Positions 41,608-51,487 of a DNA stretch of 64,000 bases are shown here, piece after piece; position 1 is the first letter of the stretch; each line of letters begins with the position of its first letter. Below the pieces are notes generated by a model. It was not told the origin of the DNA and did no database searches. It saw nothing but the letters and a program-made list of their open reading frames with translations. The DNA comes from Nitrosomonas mobilis. GTDB lineage: Bacteria > Pseudomonadota > Gammaproteobacteria > Burkholderiales > Nitrosomonadaceae. The DNA lies in assembly GCF_900103035.1 (NCBI RefSeq), contig NZ_FMWO01000049.1:1-64000 (forward strand). The letters are read 5' to 3'. The position numbers were made by a program, and so were the translations under genes.

Positions 41608-42831
41608 ATGATTATTGAAATAAAATTCGCCTTGCGAAGCCTGTTACGCCAGAAAAGTCGCAGTTTCATGGCATTAGGCGCGGTGGCATTCGGTATCACT
41701 GCGCTGATTATAGCCAGTGGCTTCATCCAGTGGATTTTTCAGGATTTTCGCGAAACATCGATCCGTTCTCAGCTCGGTCATCTGCAGATCATGCGGCCAG
41801 GTTATCTTGAAGCAGGCAAGGCCGATCCCTATGCTTATCTGCTATCCGGCAGTTTGTCGAATTTCTTTACACTTGATGCTGATGCAGATCAAATCCGGGT
41901 GATTGTGCCACGGCTTAATTTTAGCGGCCTGATCAGTCATGGGGAGGCGACACTATCTTTCATTGGTGAAGGGGTGGATCCCGCTGAACAACGGTTTTTC
42001 GGTGATGCGCTGCAAATATCTGCCGGTGAGCATTTATCGGTCAACGCACCCAATCAGATCATCGTCGGCGAGGGGTTGGCGCGCAATCTGGGTGTAGCGG
42101 TCGGCGATACGGTGGTGTTGCTGGTCAATACCGCCACGGGGGGGATCAATGCGGTGGAGGTGACGGTGGGTGGGCTGTTTACGACAGTGACCAAATCCTA
42201 CGATGACAACGCCCTGCGCTTGCCAATTGATACCGCGCGGCAATTGTTGCACACGCAAGGCGTGCATCGCTGGATTGTGCTGCTGGCGGATACCGGCGAC
42301 ACCGATGCGGTGTTGGCAAAATTGAAAACTACGCTGCCAGCGGATCAGTTTGAGGTTGTGCCTTGGTATGAACTCGCGGATTTCTATAATAAAACTATTG
42401 TGTTGTTCACCAAGCAGGTGCAGGGTATCAAGATAATCATCGCATTGATTATTTTGCTTTCCATCTCTAATACCATGAGCCGCAGCGTAATGGAGCGCAC
42501 CGGTGAGATCGGTACCGCCATGGCGTTAGGTGTAAAGAAATCCGACATTCTGCGGCAGTTTCTTAGCGAGGGTGCATTGATTGGCGCGATCGGCGGGCTG
42601 ATCGGGCTGGTGGTTGGCCTGATACTGGCGCAGATCATCTCGTCCATCGGCATTCCCATGCCTCCGCCTCCGGGTATGGCGCGTGGTTACACTGGCGAGA
42701 TTCTAGTTACCCTGCCGATGGCGCTGGAAGCACTGGTGTTGGCTATCCTCACCACACTCATCGCCAGCGTTTATCCCGCGTGGAAAGCCTCGCGCATGCA
42801 GATCGTCGATGCGCTGCGGCATAACCGCTGA
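41608..42831 (+). CDS. ABC transporter permease of the MacB/LolC (FtsX) type, first of a pair
   Basis: The 407-residue product has an N-terminal membrane helix (SFMALGAVAFGITALIIASGF), a large periplasmic domain, and three C-terminal helices typical of FtsX-domain permeases, with MERTGEIGTAMALGVKKSDI in the cytoplasmic coupling segment. It belongs to the lipoprotein-release/macrolide-export permease group. No ATPase gene lies next to it. A GIPMPPPPG motif between helices is shared with the second permease. Confidence 0.88.
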   Translation: MIIEIKFALRSLLRQKSRSFMALGAVAFGITALIIASGFIQWIFQDFRETSIRSQLGHLQIMRPGYLEAGKADPYAYLLSGSLSNFFTLDADADQIRVIVPRLNFSGLISHGEATLSFIGEGVDPAEQRFFGDALQISAGEHLSVNAPNQIIVGEGLARNLGVAVGDTVVLLVNTATGGINAVEVTVGGLFTTVTKSYDDNALRLPIDTARQLLHTQGVHRWIVLLADTGDTDAVLAKLKTTLPADQFEVVPWYELADFYNKTIVLFTKQVQGIKIIIALIILLSISNTMSRSVMERTGEIGTAMALGVKKSDILRQFLSEGALIGAIGGLIGLVVGLILAQIISSIGIPMPPPPGMARGYTGEILVTLPMALEALVLAILTTLIASVYPAWKASRMQIVDALRHNR

Positions 42832-42933
42832 TGTCGAGAAATTTTACACTTCTGTAGATTGGAGAGACGGGCTGCGGGCGGTATCATTGTTTGCGGCAAT
42901 ATGACGCATCAGCAGTTTTTTTGATGTACCATC

Positions 42934-43272
42934 ATGTGGATCATGGGTACCTCTAAAAATCCACATTTTGTCATGCTTGCTCTACCTGCGGCTGCAGTCG
43001 ATATCGCTCCGCGCATCTCTGACCGGGAGAGATCATTGGGTCAGCTCGCTGAAATAAAGGCTGGGCAGAAGTCGCTGGAAGACAAGATGGATATGCGGTT
43101 TGCAGCTATACAGGAGTTGATGGATCAGCGCTTTGAGTTTCTGCAACCGCTCATGTTGGCGATGATTGCCGGTGTGTTTGGTCTGATCGGGTTTATCGTG
43201 TGGGACGGGTATACCACGTTGCGGCTAATAGATGCGCGCTTGTGCCGCATTGAGGAAGTGTTCAAGCATTAA
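42934..43272 (+). CDS. Small coiled-coil membrane protein between the two permeases
   Basis: The 112-residue ORF has several possible starts (42934, 42946, 42973). The middle is a short coiled coil (LAEIKAGQKSLEDKMDMRFA...) followed by one membrane helix (PLMLAMIAGVFGLIGFIVW) and a short tail. It resembles small hypothetical proteins with the pattern RFE-QPLM-IAGVFGLIGFIVWD seen in several proteobacteria, perhaps N-terminally truncated. Function unknown. Confidence 0.55.
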   Translation: MWIMGTSKNPHFVMLALPAAAVDIAPRISDRERSLGQLAEIKAGQKSLEDKMDMRFAAIQELMDQRFEFLQPLMLAMIAGVFGLIGFIVWDGYTTLRLIDARLCRIEEVFKH

Positions 43273-43349
43273 CCAATCAAACGAACGAAATTTCGGCAAC
43301 AGAATTATTCCAGTTTTTTGAAAACTCCCTGTTAGGTTCTCGATAAATC

Positions 43350-44570
43350 ATGTTCAAACTAGCCCTGCGTAATATCTTCCGCCAGAAAATGCAGACAATG
43401 ATGACGCTGGCCGCAATTATCAGCGGCGTGGCGGGGATCATTCTGGCTGGTGGCTGGGTGAATGATATCTATGTGCAATTGGGCGAGGCGCTGATTCATT
43501 CACAAAGTGGCCATCTACAGGTTTATCGGCAGGGCTATTTTGCTTCCGGTACGCGTTCACCCGAGAAGTACCTGATCAACGATCCCGATCAACTGAACCG
43601 GCAGATTGCCGAGTCGATCGGCGTCAAAAAATTTTACACCAGTATGTCACGGCTGAATTTCTCTGGACTGCTCAACAATGGCCGCAGCGATTTGCCTATT
43701 ATCGGGGAAGGAGTACAGCCAACAAAGGAAGCCGAGCTTGGCAGTTCGGTAGTTATCACCGCAGGTCGGCAGCTGGCGGATAGCGACGATTTCGGCATTC
43801 TGCTGGGTCAAGGAGTGGCAAAAGCACTTAAGCTTTTCCCGGGCGATCATATTACGCTGCTGGCGAACACGCTGGATGGTGCTCTGAACAGTCTTGATTT
43901 CGAGGTGATCGGTGTATTTCAGAGTTTTTCCAACGATTATGATGCACGCGCGGTTAAAATTCCACTGCCTGCCGCGCAGGAATTAATTGGCACACCTGGT
44001 GTCAACGCGCTCGTCATTCTGCTGCAAAATACCAAGGATACCGATCAGGTGGCAGAACAACTCGCCAGCCAGCTCGATGCATTGGGACTGGAAATCAAAA
44101 CCTGGGTGGAACTAAACGATTTTTACGAAAAAACGGTTGAAATGTATAAAGGCCAGTTTGGAGTATTACAGATCATCATCCTGATCATGGTGTTGTTGAG
44201 TGTTGCTAACAGTGTCAATATGAGTATCTTCGAGCGCGTTGGGGAATTTGGTACGATGATGGCGCTCGGCAACCGCAGCAGTCAGGTGTTCTTGTTGATC
44301 ATGCAGGAAAATCTGCTGCTGGGACTGATCGGCAGCGGGCTCGGTATTGGGATCGGTTTATCACTGGCGATGGGGATTTCTGCAATTGGTATCCCGATGC
44401 CACCCCCACCCAACGCTGATTTGGGCTATACCGCTCGTATTCAGGTCGTGCCAGTGGTACTGCTGATTGCATTCGGTATTGGTTGCATCGCTACCATATT
44501 GGCTGCCCTGCTTCCTGCTCGGCAGGTATCGCGGGTGCCGGTGGTCGAGGCGTTAAGACAGAATTTCTAA
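43350..44570 (+). CDS. ABC transporter permease of the MacB/LolC (FtsX) type, second of a pair
   Basis: The 406-residue product shares the architecture of the upstream permease: one N-terminal helix (MTLAAIISGVAGIILAGGW), a periplasmic domain, and three C-terminal helices with FERVGEFGTMMALGNRSSQV and GIPMPPPPN. The two are clearly paralogous, although diverged. Together they could form a heterodimeric membrane unit that uses an ATPase encoded elsewhere. It is convergent with mnmE with a 30-bp gap. Confidence 0.88.
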   Translation: MFKLALRNIFRQKMQTMMTLAAIISGVAGIILAGGWVNDIYVQLGEALIHSQSGHLQVYRQGYFASGTRSPEKYLINDPDQLNRQIAESIGVKKFYTSMSRLNFSGLLNNGRSDLPIIGEGVQPTKEAELGSSVVITAGRQLADSDDFGILLGQGVAKALKLFPGDHITLLANTLDGALNSLDFEVIGVFQSFSNDYDARAVKIPLPAAQELIGTPGVNALVILLQNTKDTDQVAEQLASQLDALGLEIKTWVELNDFYEKTVEMYKGQFGVLQIIILIMVLLSVANSVNMSIFERVGEFGTMMALGNRSSQVFLLIMQENLLLGLIGSGLGIGIGLSLAMGISAIGIPMPPPPNADLGYTARIQVVPVVLLIAFGIGCIATILAALLPARQVSRVPVVEALRQNF

Positions 44571-44600
44571 ACGAGCATCCCGGTTTCCAAAGTCTGCTGC

Positions 44601-45977
44601 TTATTTTCCGATACAGAAATTTGAGAAAATGCTACCAAGCAGATCGTCTGCAGTAAATTCACCGGTGATGGCAGATAACGCTTGTTGAGCCAAACGCAGT
44701 TCTTCAGCGAGTAATTCAAGCGTATTACCTTCGTCCAGCAGGGTGGCGGCAGTTTGTAGGTGCTGACTGGCGCTGGCCAATGCCTGTAAATGCCTTTGCC
44801 GCGCCATGTAGAGTCCTTCACCGGCAATATTGCCTTGCCAGCCAATTGCCTGGAGTAACGCGTTTTTCAACAGATCAATGCCTTCGCCGTTTTTAGCCGA
44901 CAGGTAAATGACCATGCCGTATTCATTTTCAGCTATGCGGGGTATCTCGGCTGATAAATCGATTTTGTTGTAAATCGTCAATACCGGTAGTTCCTGCGGA
45001 AGATTGTTCAGAATGTCCTGGTCTGCTGCGGTCATACCCTGGCGACTGTCCAGCACCAGCAGTACTAGCCCTGCCTGTCTTGCTGCTGCATGGGTGCGGG
45101 CAATGCCCTGTTGCTCAATCACATCGCTGGTTTCTCTGAGGCCGGCCGTATCGACCAGATGCAGCGGAATGCCCTCAATTTCGATCGACTGGCGGATGGT
45201 GTCGCGCGTGGTGCCGGGAAATTCAGTCACAATGGCAATATCCTCATGTGCCAGTTGATTCAGTAAGCTGGATTTCCCCACGTTGGGCTGACCAACTAGC
45301 ACGATATTGATACCGGACTGCAGTAATGCGCCCTGACGGGATGCAGCCAGCACTCGCGCCAGTTGCTGTTGTATGGCTTGTAACTGTTGAATCGCCTGTG
45401 CGGATTGCAGAAAATCCAGCTCTTCTTCGGGAAAATCGAGTGTGGCTTCGACCAGCACGCGCAGCTCGATCAATGCCTGCACCAGTCGGGAAATAGCCGC
45501 CGAAAACTCACCATTCAGAGAGCGCATCGCGCAACGGGCGGCATCAGCTGTGCTCGCGTCGATCAGATCAGCCACACTTTCTGCCTGCAACAGATCCATT
45601 TTATCGTTCAGAAAGGCACGTAACGTGAATTCCCCGGGCTGGGCAAGACGCGCACCGAGCTGCAGACAGCGTGTCAGCAAGAGGTTCATGATGACCGGGC
45701 CGCCGTGCCCATGGAGCTCGACCACATCTTCACCCGTATAGGAGTGTGGAGCGGGAAAATACAGCAGGATTCCCCGATCAAGCACTTGTCCGTGTTCGCC
45801 AAGAAAACCACCAAACTCTACACGGCGAGGTTCGGGTAATTTGCCCAGAATGACTCTTGCCAGCAGTTGTAGATTTTTCCCGGAAATACGGATGATGCCG
45901 ACACCGCCCCTTCCGGGCGGCGTGGCAACTGCTGCGATGATGTCGTGATTACCCGAAGGGCTAACGGGCATAGACAT
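44601..45977 (-). CDS. mnmE: tRNA uridine-5-carboxymethylaminomethyl(34) synthesis GTPase MnmE
   Basis: MnmE with MnmG modifies the wobble uridine of several tRNAs. The 458-residue product has the N-terminal folate-binding domain (TPPGRGGVGIIRISG), the helical domain interrupted by a GTPase domain (GQPNVGKSSLLNQL, DTAGLRE, NKIDLS) and the invariant C-terminal CIGK, whose cysteine is catalytic. It is the last gene of the rpmH-rnpA-yidD-yidC-mnmE cluster. ATG 45971 is an alternative start. Confidence 0.97.
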   Translation of the reverse strand: MSMPVSPSGNHDIIAAVATPPGRGGVGIIRISGKNLQLLARVILGKLPEPRRVEFGGFLGEHGQVLDRGILLYFPAPHSYTGEDVVELHGHGGPVIMNLLLTRCLQLGARLAQPGEFTLRAFLNDKMDLLQAESVADLIDASTADAARCAMRSLNGEFSAAISRLVQALIELRVLVEATLDFPEEELDFLQSAQAIQQLQAIQQQLARVLAASRQGALLQSGINIVLVGQPNVGKSSLLNQLAHEDIAIVTEFPGTTRDTIRQSIEIEGIPLHLVDTAGLRETSDVIEQQGIARTHAAARQAGLVLLVLDSRQGMTAADQDILNNLPQELPVLTIYNKIDLSAEIPRIAENEYGMVIYLSAKNGEGIDLLKNALLQAIGWQGNIAGEGLYMARQRHLQALASASQHLQTAATLLDEGNTLELLAEELRLAQQALSAITGEFTADDLLGSIFSNFCIGK

Positions 45978-46015
45978 ACCACCCGCAAGAGCCCGCAGTA
46001 ATCAGGCGCGATTGA

Positions 46016-47731
46016 TTATTTTTCCTTGCTTTTATTGGTATTTTCGGCTGATACGGCAGGTTTGTCATACATGCGGGTAATTTGCCATTGCTGGGCAATT
46101 GACAGGACGTTGCTGACCAGTGAATACAGTACCAGGCCAGCCGGAAAGAAGAAGAAGAAAACGCTAAAAGCAACGGGCATAATCTGCATGACGCGTGCCT
46201 GAATGGGGTCAGTTGGTGTAGGGTTCAACTTGGTCTGCATAAACATCGATATACCCATCAGAACAGGCAATATATAGTAGGGATCAGGCGTAGATAAATC
46301 ATTTATCCATAGCGCAAAAGGTGCGTAACGCAACTCTACCGCCGCAAGCAATGTCCAGAATAATGCAATAAAAACAGGTGCCTGCACTAAAATAGGTAAG
46401 CAGCCACCAAGAGGATTGATTTTTTCTTCCCTATAGAAATCCATCATTGCTTGGTGCATGCGCTGACGATCACCTTTATATTGATCCTGAATCCGTTTTA
46501 GCTTGGGCGTCACTTGACGTAGCTTGGCCATCGAACGATAACCTGCGGCAGACAGGGGGAAAAACAGAACCTTGACAGTCACGGTTAGCATAATAATTGC
46601 CAAACCCCAGTTATCAACCAGGGAATGATAAAAAGACAGCAGCCAGAATAAAGGAACCGCGATAATCGTCAGCCAGCCATAATCAACCGTAAATTCCAGA
46701 CCAGGTGCAAGTTTTGCCAGATTATCCTGCTCCTGCGGTCCCGCATAAAGTCGTATGGAAGAAGTTCTCGTGCTACCCGGAGCGATCTCATCAACCGGCA
46801 GAATAATGCCTGTGGTATAGAGATTCTCATTTTGCCGTTTGGCAAAAAACTCACGTGGCTGGCCTGGCCCCGGCAGCCATGCGGACAAAAAATAATGCTC
46901 CAGCATGGCAATCCAGCCGTTGTCCGCATTAGTCGGATAGTCGACATTATTGCTGTCCATATCCGAGAAAGGGATTTTTTTGAATTTTTCCGCCTCGGTG
47001 TAAATTGCTGCACCGGTATAAGAATGATCCATCAATGTGTTACTTGGGGGAGGGATGCTGTCACGCAGCATCTGATAATATGCAAATGGACGTAGCGTGT
47101 TCTCACCAGTATTTTTTATTTCAAAATTTACGTCGATCACATAGCTGTCGCGATGAAAAGTGTAAATTTTGGTTACCTGCACATGATTCGTTTCATCCGC
47201 CAGTAAACGAATAGTGATTTCATTTTCACCTGCCGCCATTTCATATTGACGTTTAGCAGATTCTGGCCGATAAACCGTTTTATGGTTGGGCAACTCTTCC
47301 CCAATCAGTCCTGATTGCGCAACATAAATACGTGATGCCTGGCTTTGCAGCAAGGCATAAGGCGTATTTTTGTCTTCGGTGGAAGGATGTTTTCGTAACT
47401 CTAGACGTCGTAAATCTCCGCCAACTGTATCGATTTCCGCGACCACCATATCAGTCACAACTTTTATCTGTTCACCAGTTGGCAGTAGTCGTGGAGTCAC
47501 AATATCCCTGGCATCCGCATTCTCAGGAATCTGGCTACTTTCCCCCGCCGAACTGGTTTCAGTTAATGAATCACCGGGGACTGGCAAATCGGGATCAACC
47601 TGGCTAGTTTTATCTGAGTCAGCAGCTGCATGAATTTGTTCAATACGCGCCTGCTCGTTAATCCATGCTTCCCATAAAAAAAGCAGCGAAGTTGAAAAAA
47701 TGACGAAAAGTACGATTCTTTTGGCATCCAT
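46016..47731 (-). CDS. yidC: Membrane protein insertase YidC
   Basis: YidC inserts and folds inner-membrane proteins alone or with SecYEG. The 571-residue product has the N-terminal anchor (RIVLFVIFSTSLLFLWEAW), a large periplasmic beta domain (about 60-345) and a C-terminal five-helix core with GYRSMAKLRQVTPKLKRIQD and LGGCLPILVQAPVFIALFW. It ends in a lysine-rich tail. Its position between yidD and mnmE is the standard one. Confidence 0.97.
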   Translation of the reverse strand: MDAKRIVLFVIFSTSLLFLWEAWINEQARIEQIHAAADSDKTSQVDPDLPVPGDSLTETSSAGESSQIPENADARDIVTPRLLPTGEQIKVVTDMVVAEIDTVGGDLRRLELRKHPSTEDKNTPYALLQSQASRIYVAQSGLIGEELPNHKTVYRPESAKRQYEMAAGENEITIRLLADETNHVQVTKIYTFHRDSYVIDVNFEIKNTGENTLRPFAYYQMLRDSIPPPSNTLMDHSYTGAAIYTEAEKFKKIPFSDMDSNNVDYPTNADNGWIAMLEHYFLSAWLPGPGQPREFFAKRQNENLYTTGIILPVDEIAPGSTRTSSIRLYAGPQEQDNLAKLAPGLEFTVDYGWLTIIAVPLFWLLSFYHSLVDNWGLAIIMLTVTVKVLFFPLSAAGYRSMAKLRQVTPKLKRIQDQYKGDRQRMHQAMMDFYREEKINPLGGCLPILVQAPVFIALFWTLLAAVELRYAPFALWINDLSTPDPYYILPVLMGISMFMQTKLNPTPTDPIQARVMQIMPVAFSVFFFFFPAGLVLYSLVSNVLSIAQQWQITRMYDKPAVSAENTNKSKEK

Positions 47732-47815
47732 TTTTGATCTGATGTCTGAATATTAGTAATACTGCTGGTTTGGAGTGGAGATATTATTGCTTGGTAGATG
47801 TGACGTTTATGAGCA

Positions 47816-48025
47816 TCAAGGAACCGGATCGTGACCACCTGGATTCCAGGGATGGCAACGGAATATTCGTTTGATACTGAGCCATACACCTGCTATTACA
47901 CCATGCTTTGCCAATGCTTCCTGCGCATAATTTGAGCAGGTCGGATAAAACCGGCAAGATGGCGGCGTCAGAGAGCTTAAACAAATCTGATAGCATTTAA
48001 TAAGGTTAATCAGTAATCGCTGCAT
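47816..48025 (-). CDS. yidD: Membrane protein insertion efficiency factor YidD
   Basis: The 69-residue product carries the family signature [19 protein letters not shown] and [20 protein letters not shown]. YidD is an amphipathic peripheral membrane protein that assists YidC. It overlaps the end of rnpA by 20 bp, as in most bacteria. An overlapping frame on the same strand (47784-47996) is a shadow. Confidence 0.95.
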   Translation of the reverse strand: MQRLLINLIKCYQICLSSLTPPSCRFYPTCSNYAQEALAKHGVIAGVWLSIKRIFRCHPWNPGGHDPVP

Positions 48026-48407
48026 ATTTTTGAAGATATCCTTCAGCTCTCGCCAGCAGCATTAATGCTTCTGGACGAAGACTAACATAATTTGTTGAAG
48101 TATCAACAGGATTCCTCAGCTGTATCACGCAATCAAGCCCGCTAATCGTTTGCTGCTGTAAGCGAAAAGTTTCTCTGACAATACGCTTGATTCGATTACG
48201 CCTGACTGCTTTATGTTCAATTCGCTTGGCAACGATTAAACCAAGCCGTGCAAAATCAGAATGATTGGGCTTGATATGCAATCGAAGGTAGTTTCCGGTG
48301 AAAGTTACTCTGTTTTGCAACACAGATCGAAACTCTTCAGCCTGCTGTAATCGCTGCGAGCGAGTCAGTTTCCGCAGAGCAGGCAGTGTTTTTATCGTCA
48401 GCAACAC
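48006..48407 (-). CDS. rnpA: Ribonuclease P protein component
   Basis: RnpA is the protein subunit of RNase P, which trims the 5' leader from pre-tRNAs. The 133-residue basic product has the conserved [10 protein letters not shown] and [14 protein letters not shown] (the RNR motif). It follows rpmH after a 54-bp gap and overlaps yidD. The first residues may be trimmed to a later start, since the family usually begins near [11 protein letters not shown]. Confidence 0.96.
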   Translation of the reverse strand: MLLTIKTLPALRKLTRSQRLQQAEEFRSVLQNRVTFTGNYLRLHIKPNHSDFARLGLIVAKRIEHKAVRRNRIKRIVRETFRLQQQTISGLDCVIQLRNPVDTSTNYVSLRPEALMLLARAEGYLQKYAAITD

Positions 48408-48461
48408 ACACAGAAATTTGTCAGCATATAAAAACCCAAATTTCCTTCAACAGGTGGTCGG

Positions 48462-48596
48462 TTACACGCTTAACCGTACTCTGCCCTTGGCTCTGCGTGC
48501 ACTGATGATTGCTCGACCGCTTTTTGTGCGCATGCGAACACGGAAGCCATGCGTACGTTTTCTACGAATAACGGATGGTTGATAGGTACGTTTCAT
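48462..48596 (-). CDS. rpmH: 50S ribosomal protein L34
   Basis: The 44-residue product reads [18 protein letters not shown] at its start and continues with [20 protein letters not shown], the invariant L34 pattern. It is the first gene of the cluster. A promoter candidate lies about 110 bases upstream. Confidence 0.98.
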   Translation of the reverse strand: MKRTYQPSVIRRKRTHGFRVRMRTKSGRAIISARRAKGRVRLSV

Positions 48597-48707
48597 TTTC
48601 AGAATTTAAGTTGTTAATACTACTAAATTTTCAATTTTTTTAGTGACGCGCTCACCATATTTATGGAGAATCAGGCTTGCCGAACACATTTGAACTGGAA
48701 CTGCGCA

Positions 48708-48737
48708 TTATAGCCTAATCTATAGGATGCTTCCAAA
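48708..48737 (-). promoter_or_regulatory. Candidate sigma-70 promoter for rpmH-rnpA
   Basis: On the minus strand TTGGAA (48737-48732) and a perfect TATAAT (48713-48708) are separated by 18 bases, about 110 bp upstream of rpmH. The rest of 48597-48877 holds no gene that I can support. Confidence 0.55.
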
Positions 48738-48877
48738 AATTCAAGGTTCCAGAAAGGACTGGAAGCTTGAAGGTGACAAACCATCGGTAACGGTTAGATA
48801 ACCAAGGAGCAGATGTCATGATCGGCAAAAAGCTCGGGTATGAACTGGCACCACCATTCATAAAACATCACCTGAAG

Positions 48878-51487
48878 CTACTCCTTTCTCTCCAGAATTG
48901 ATTTGATCAGATAAAGCTGTTCGAGTGCTTCTTTGGGTGAGAGATGATCGGGGTTGAGCTGGCGGCAATAGGTAAGTAGTGGGTGGGGCGGAGGTGGGTT
49001 GTTATTTTTTTCTATGTCGTCGAACAGGGACTTCTGCGGGTTTCTGTTACTGGCTTCTTGTTCCAGTTTTGTCAGTATTTTTCTGGCGGAGCGGATGACG
49101 CTTGCGGGCACGCCGGCGAGGGCAGCGACATGCAGGCCATAGCTCTGACTGGCTGGACCCTCCTGTATCTGGTGAAGAAACACGATGCGCTGCTTGTGTT
49201 CCACGGCGGTGAAATGGAAATTAGCTGCCTGTTGAAATTCCTCGATGAGATGAGTCAGCTCAAAATAGTGTGTGGCGAATAAGGTATAGCTGCCATTGCG
49301 CGTCAGCAGGTGACGCGCAATGGCAAATGCCAGCGCAAGGCCATCGAAAGTGGAAGTGCCGCGTCCAATTTCGTCAACCAACACCAGGCTTTGTTCAGTT
49401 GCGTTACGCAGGATATTGGCAGCTTCGGTCATTTCCACCATAAACGTGGAACGCCCCCCCGCTAAATCGTCGGACGCGCCAATACGCGTGAAAATCTGGT
49501 CAATAGGGCCGATCTGCGCGTATTTTGCTGGAACGAAACTGCCACAATGCGCCAGCAGTACAATCAGCGCGGTCTGGCGCATGTAGGTCGATTTGCCTCC
49601 CATGTTCGGACCGGTGATGATCAGCATTTTTCGGCCGGTACGTGTGACCGCGCCCAAAAGCGAGTCATTGGCAATGTATTGCAGCACCTGGTTTTCCACA
49701 ACAGGATGGCGGCCGGCTTCTATGTTGATGATGGGGTAGGGGGTGAAGTCCGGTTCGCGATAGCCGGACAGGCAGGCACGCTCGGCAAACGCGCACAGGA
49801 CGTCGAGCTCGGCAATGTTCTTTGCAATGCGCTGCAACGACGGAATATAAACTTCCAGCTGCGTCAGCAGCATGTCATAGAGGAATTTTTCACGTGCCAG
49901 TGCTTGCTCACGAGCTGTCAACGCCTTGTGTTCATAGTCTTGCAGCTCCGAAGTGATGTAGCGTTCGACATTTTTCAGGGTTTGCTTGCGACGGTAATCC
50001 GGTGGGATTTTTTCGCTGTTTGCGTGAGTGACCTCGATATAGAAACCATGCACCCGGTTGTACTCGACTTTCAGTGTGGCGATGCCGGTACGCTCACGTT
50101 CACGCGCTTCCAGAGCCAGCAGAAATTGTCCGCAGTTTTCATCCAGTGCCCGCAATTCATCGAGCTCGGCATCATAACCAGTGGCAATGACGCCACCTTC
50201 GCGAATGACAACAGCAGGAACGGGCTGCAGGGACTGGATGAGTAATTCGGTCAACGCGGTTTCTGCGGTCAGCGCTTCGGCGAAGCGGGCAATGGCGTCC
50301 ACTTTGCCTGCAGCCAGATATTCAGTGACCGCTGGCAAGATGCACAGGCTATCGCGTAGACCTGATAAATCGCGTGGCCGTGCGGTTTTCAGGGCGATTC
50401 GGCTGGTGATGCGCTCAATGTCGGTCAGTTGTTTGAATTTTTCCTGAATGACAGGATAGTACGGGCTATCGGCAGAGTTGAACAAAGCGGATACGGTTGC
50501 AAGCCGCTTCTTGAGTATCGTGATATCTCGCAGGGGATGATGCAGCCAGTGATGTAGCAGCCGACTGCCCATGCTGGTTGCACAAGTATCTAGCGCCGAA
50601 AGCAGAGTGGGTGCGTTTTCACCGCTGAGTGTGGTTGTCAGCTCCAGATTACGTCGAGTGGCGGCATCCATACGCAGATAATTTTCTGATTTTTCAACCT
50701 GTAGAGTACGGACATGGCTGGGTGCGGAACCGCCATCTTCGCCGTCGGCTGTATGTTGCGTCAGATGTATATATTGTAGGAGTGCCCCTGCAGCCTGCAT
50801 AGCAGGATGAAGCTGTTCGCAGCCGAATGCATTCAGGTCGCGTGTGCCGAAATGACGCGTCAGCTGGGAGACGGCGCGATCAAAGTCGAACTGCCAGTCG
50901 GGTAGCTGTCTGCAGGTAATGGCATTGTTTGCTGGTCTGAATTGCTTCGGAAATGATTCCGGCAGCAGCAACTCCGCTGGGCGCAGCCGTTCCAGTTCGT
51001 TGGCGAGGTTTTCCGGCAAGGTTTCCAGCACTCGCAGATCGCCTGCCGCGAGGTTGAGCCAGGCAAGGCCAATAGTGCCGCGGTATAGTGTCAGCGCCAG
51101 CAGAATGCTCTCGCGGTGGGCTTCCAGCAGGGCGGCATCGGTTAGGGTGCCGGGGGTGATGATGCGGACGACCTTACGCTCTACCGGTCCCTTGCTGGTG
51201 GCAGGATCGCCAATCTGCTCACAAATGGCAACGGACTCCCCAAGCTTGACCAGTCTTGCCAAATACTGATCAGCCGCATGATAGGGCACACCTGCCATTT
51301 TGATGGGCTGGCCAGCAGAAGTGCCGCGTTGGGTCAAAGTGATATCCAGTAGCCGCGCGGCTCTTTCGGCATCTTCAAAGAACAGCTCATAGAAATCTCC
51401 CATGCGGTAAAACACCAGCTTATCGGTATGCTGTGCCTTGATTCCCAGATACTGACGCATCATAGGGGTGTGCAGATCGGTTTTCAT
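48878..51487 (-). CDS. mutS: DNA mismatch repair protein MutS
   Basis: MutS recognises base mismatches and starts repair. The 869-residue product has the mismatch-binding N-terminus with the Phe-X-Glu motif region ([18 protein letters not shown]), connector, core and clamp domains, then the ABC-type ATPase with [16 protein letters not shown] (Walker A), [19 protein letters not shown] (Walker B) and FATHYFELT. Length is normal. Its start overlaps the priA stop by 4 bp. Confidence 0.97.
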   Translation of the reverse strand: MKTDLHTPMMRQYLGIKAQHTDKLVFYRMGDFYELFFEDAERAARLLDITLTQRGTSAGQPIKMAGVPYHAADQYLARLVKLGESVAICEQIGDPATSKGPVERKVVRIITPGTLTDAALLEAHRESILLALTLYRGTIGLAWLNLAAGDLRVLETLPENLANELERLRPAELLLPESFPKQFRPANNAITCRQLPDWQFDFDRAVSQLTRHFGTRDLNAFGCEQLHPAMQAAGALLQYIHLTQHTADGEDGGSAPSHVRTLQVEKSENYLRMDAATRRNLELTTTLSGENAPTLLSALDTCATSMGSRLLHHWLHHPLRDITILKKRLATVSALFNSADSPYYPVIQEKFKQLTDIERITSRIALKTARPRDLSGLRDSLCILPAVTEYLAAGKVDAIARFAEALTAETALTELLIQSLQPVPAVVIREGGVIATGYDAELDELRALDENCGQFLLALEARERERTGIATLKVEYNRVHGFYIEVTHANSEKIPPDYRRKQTLKNVERYITSELQDYEHKALTAREQALAREKFLYDMLLTQLEVYIPSLQRIAKNIAELDVLCAFAERACLSGYREPDFTPYPIINIEAGRHPVVENQVLQYIANDSLLGAVTRTGRKMLIITGPNMGGKSTYMRQTALIVLLAHCGSFVPAKYAQIGPIDQIFTRIGASDDLAGGRSTFMVEMTEAANILRNATEQSLVLVDEIGRGTSTFDGLALAFAIARHLLTRNGSYTLFATHYFELTHLIEEFQQAANFHFTAVEHKQRIVFLHQIQEGPASQSYGLHVAALAGVPASVIRSARKILTKLEQEASNRNPQKSLFDDIEKNNNPPPPHPLLTYCRQLNPDHLSPKEALEQLYLIKSILERKE

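Noticed and set aside
48818-48901. 27-codon plus-strand ORF (MIGKKLGYEL...) with AAGGAG upstream
   Set aside because: It overlaps the 3' end of mutS on the opposite strand, has no family resemblance and no sign of being a conserved gene.
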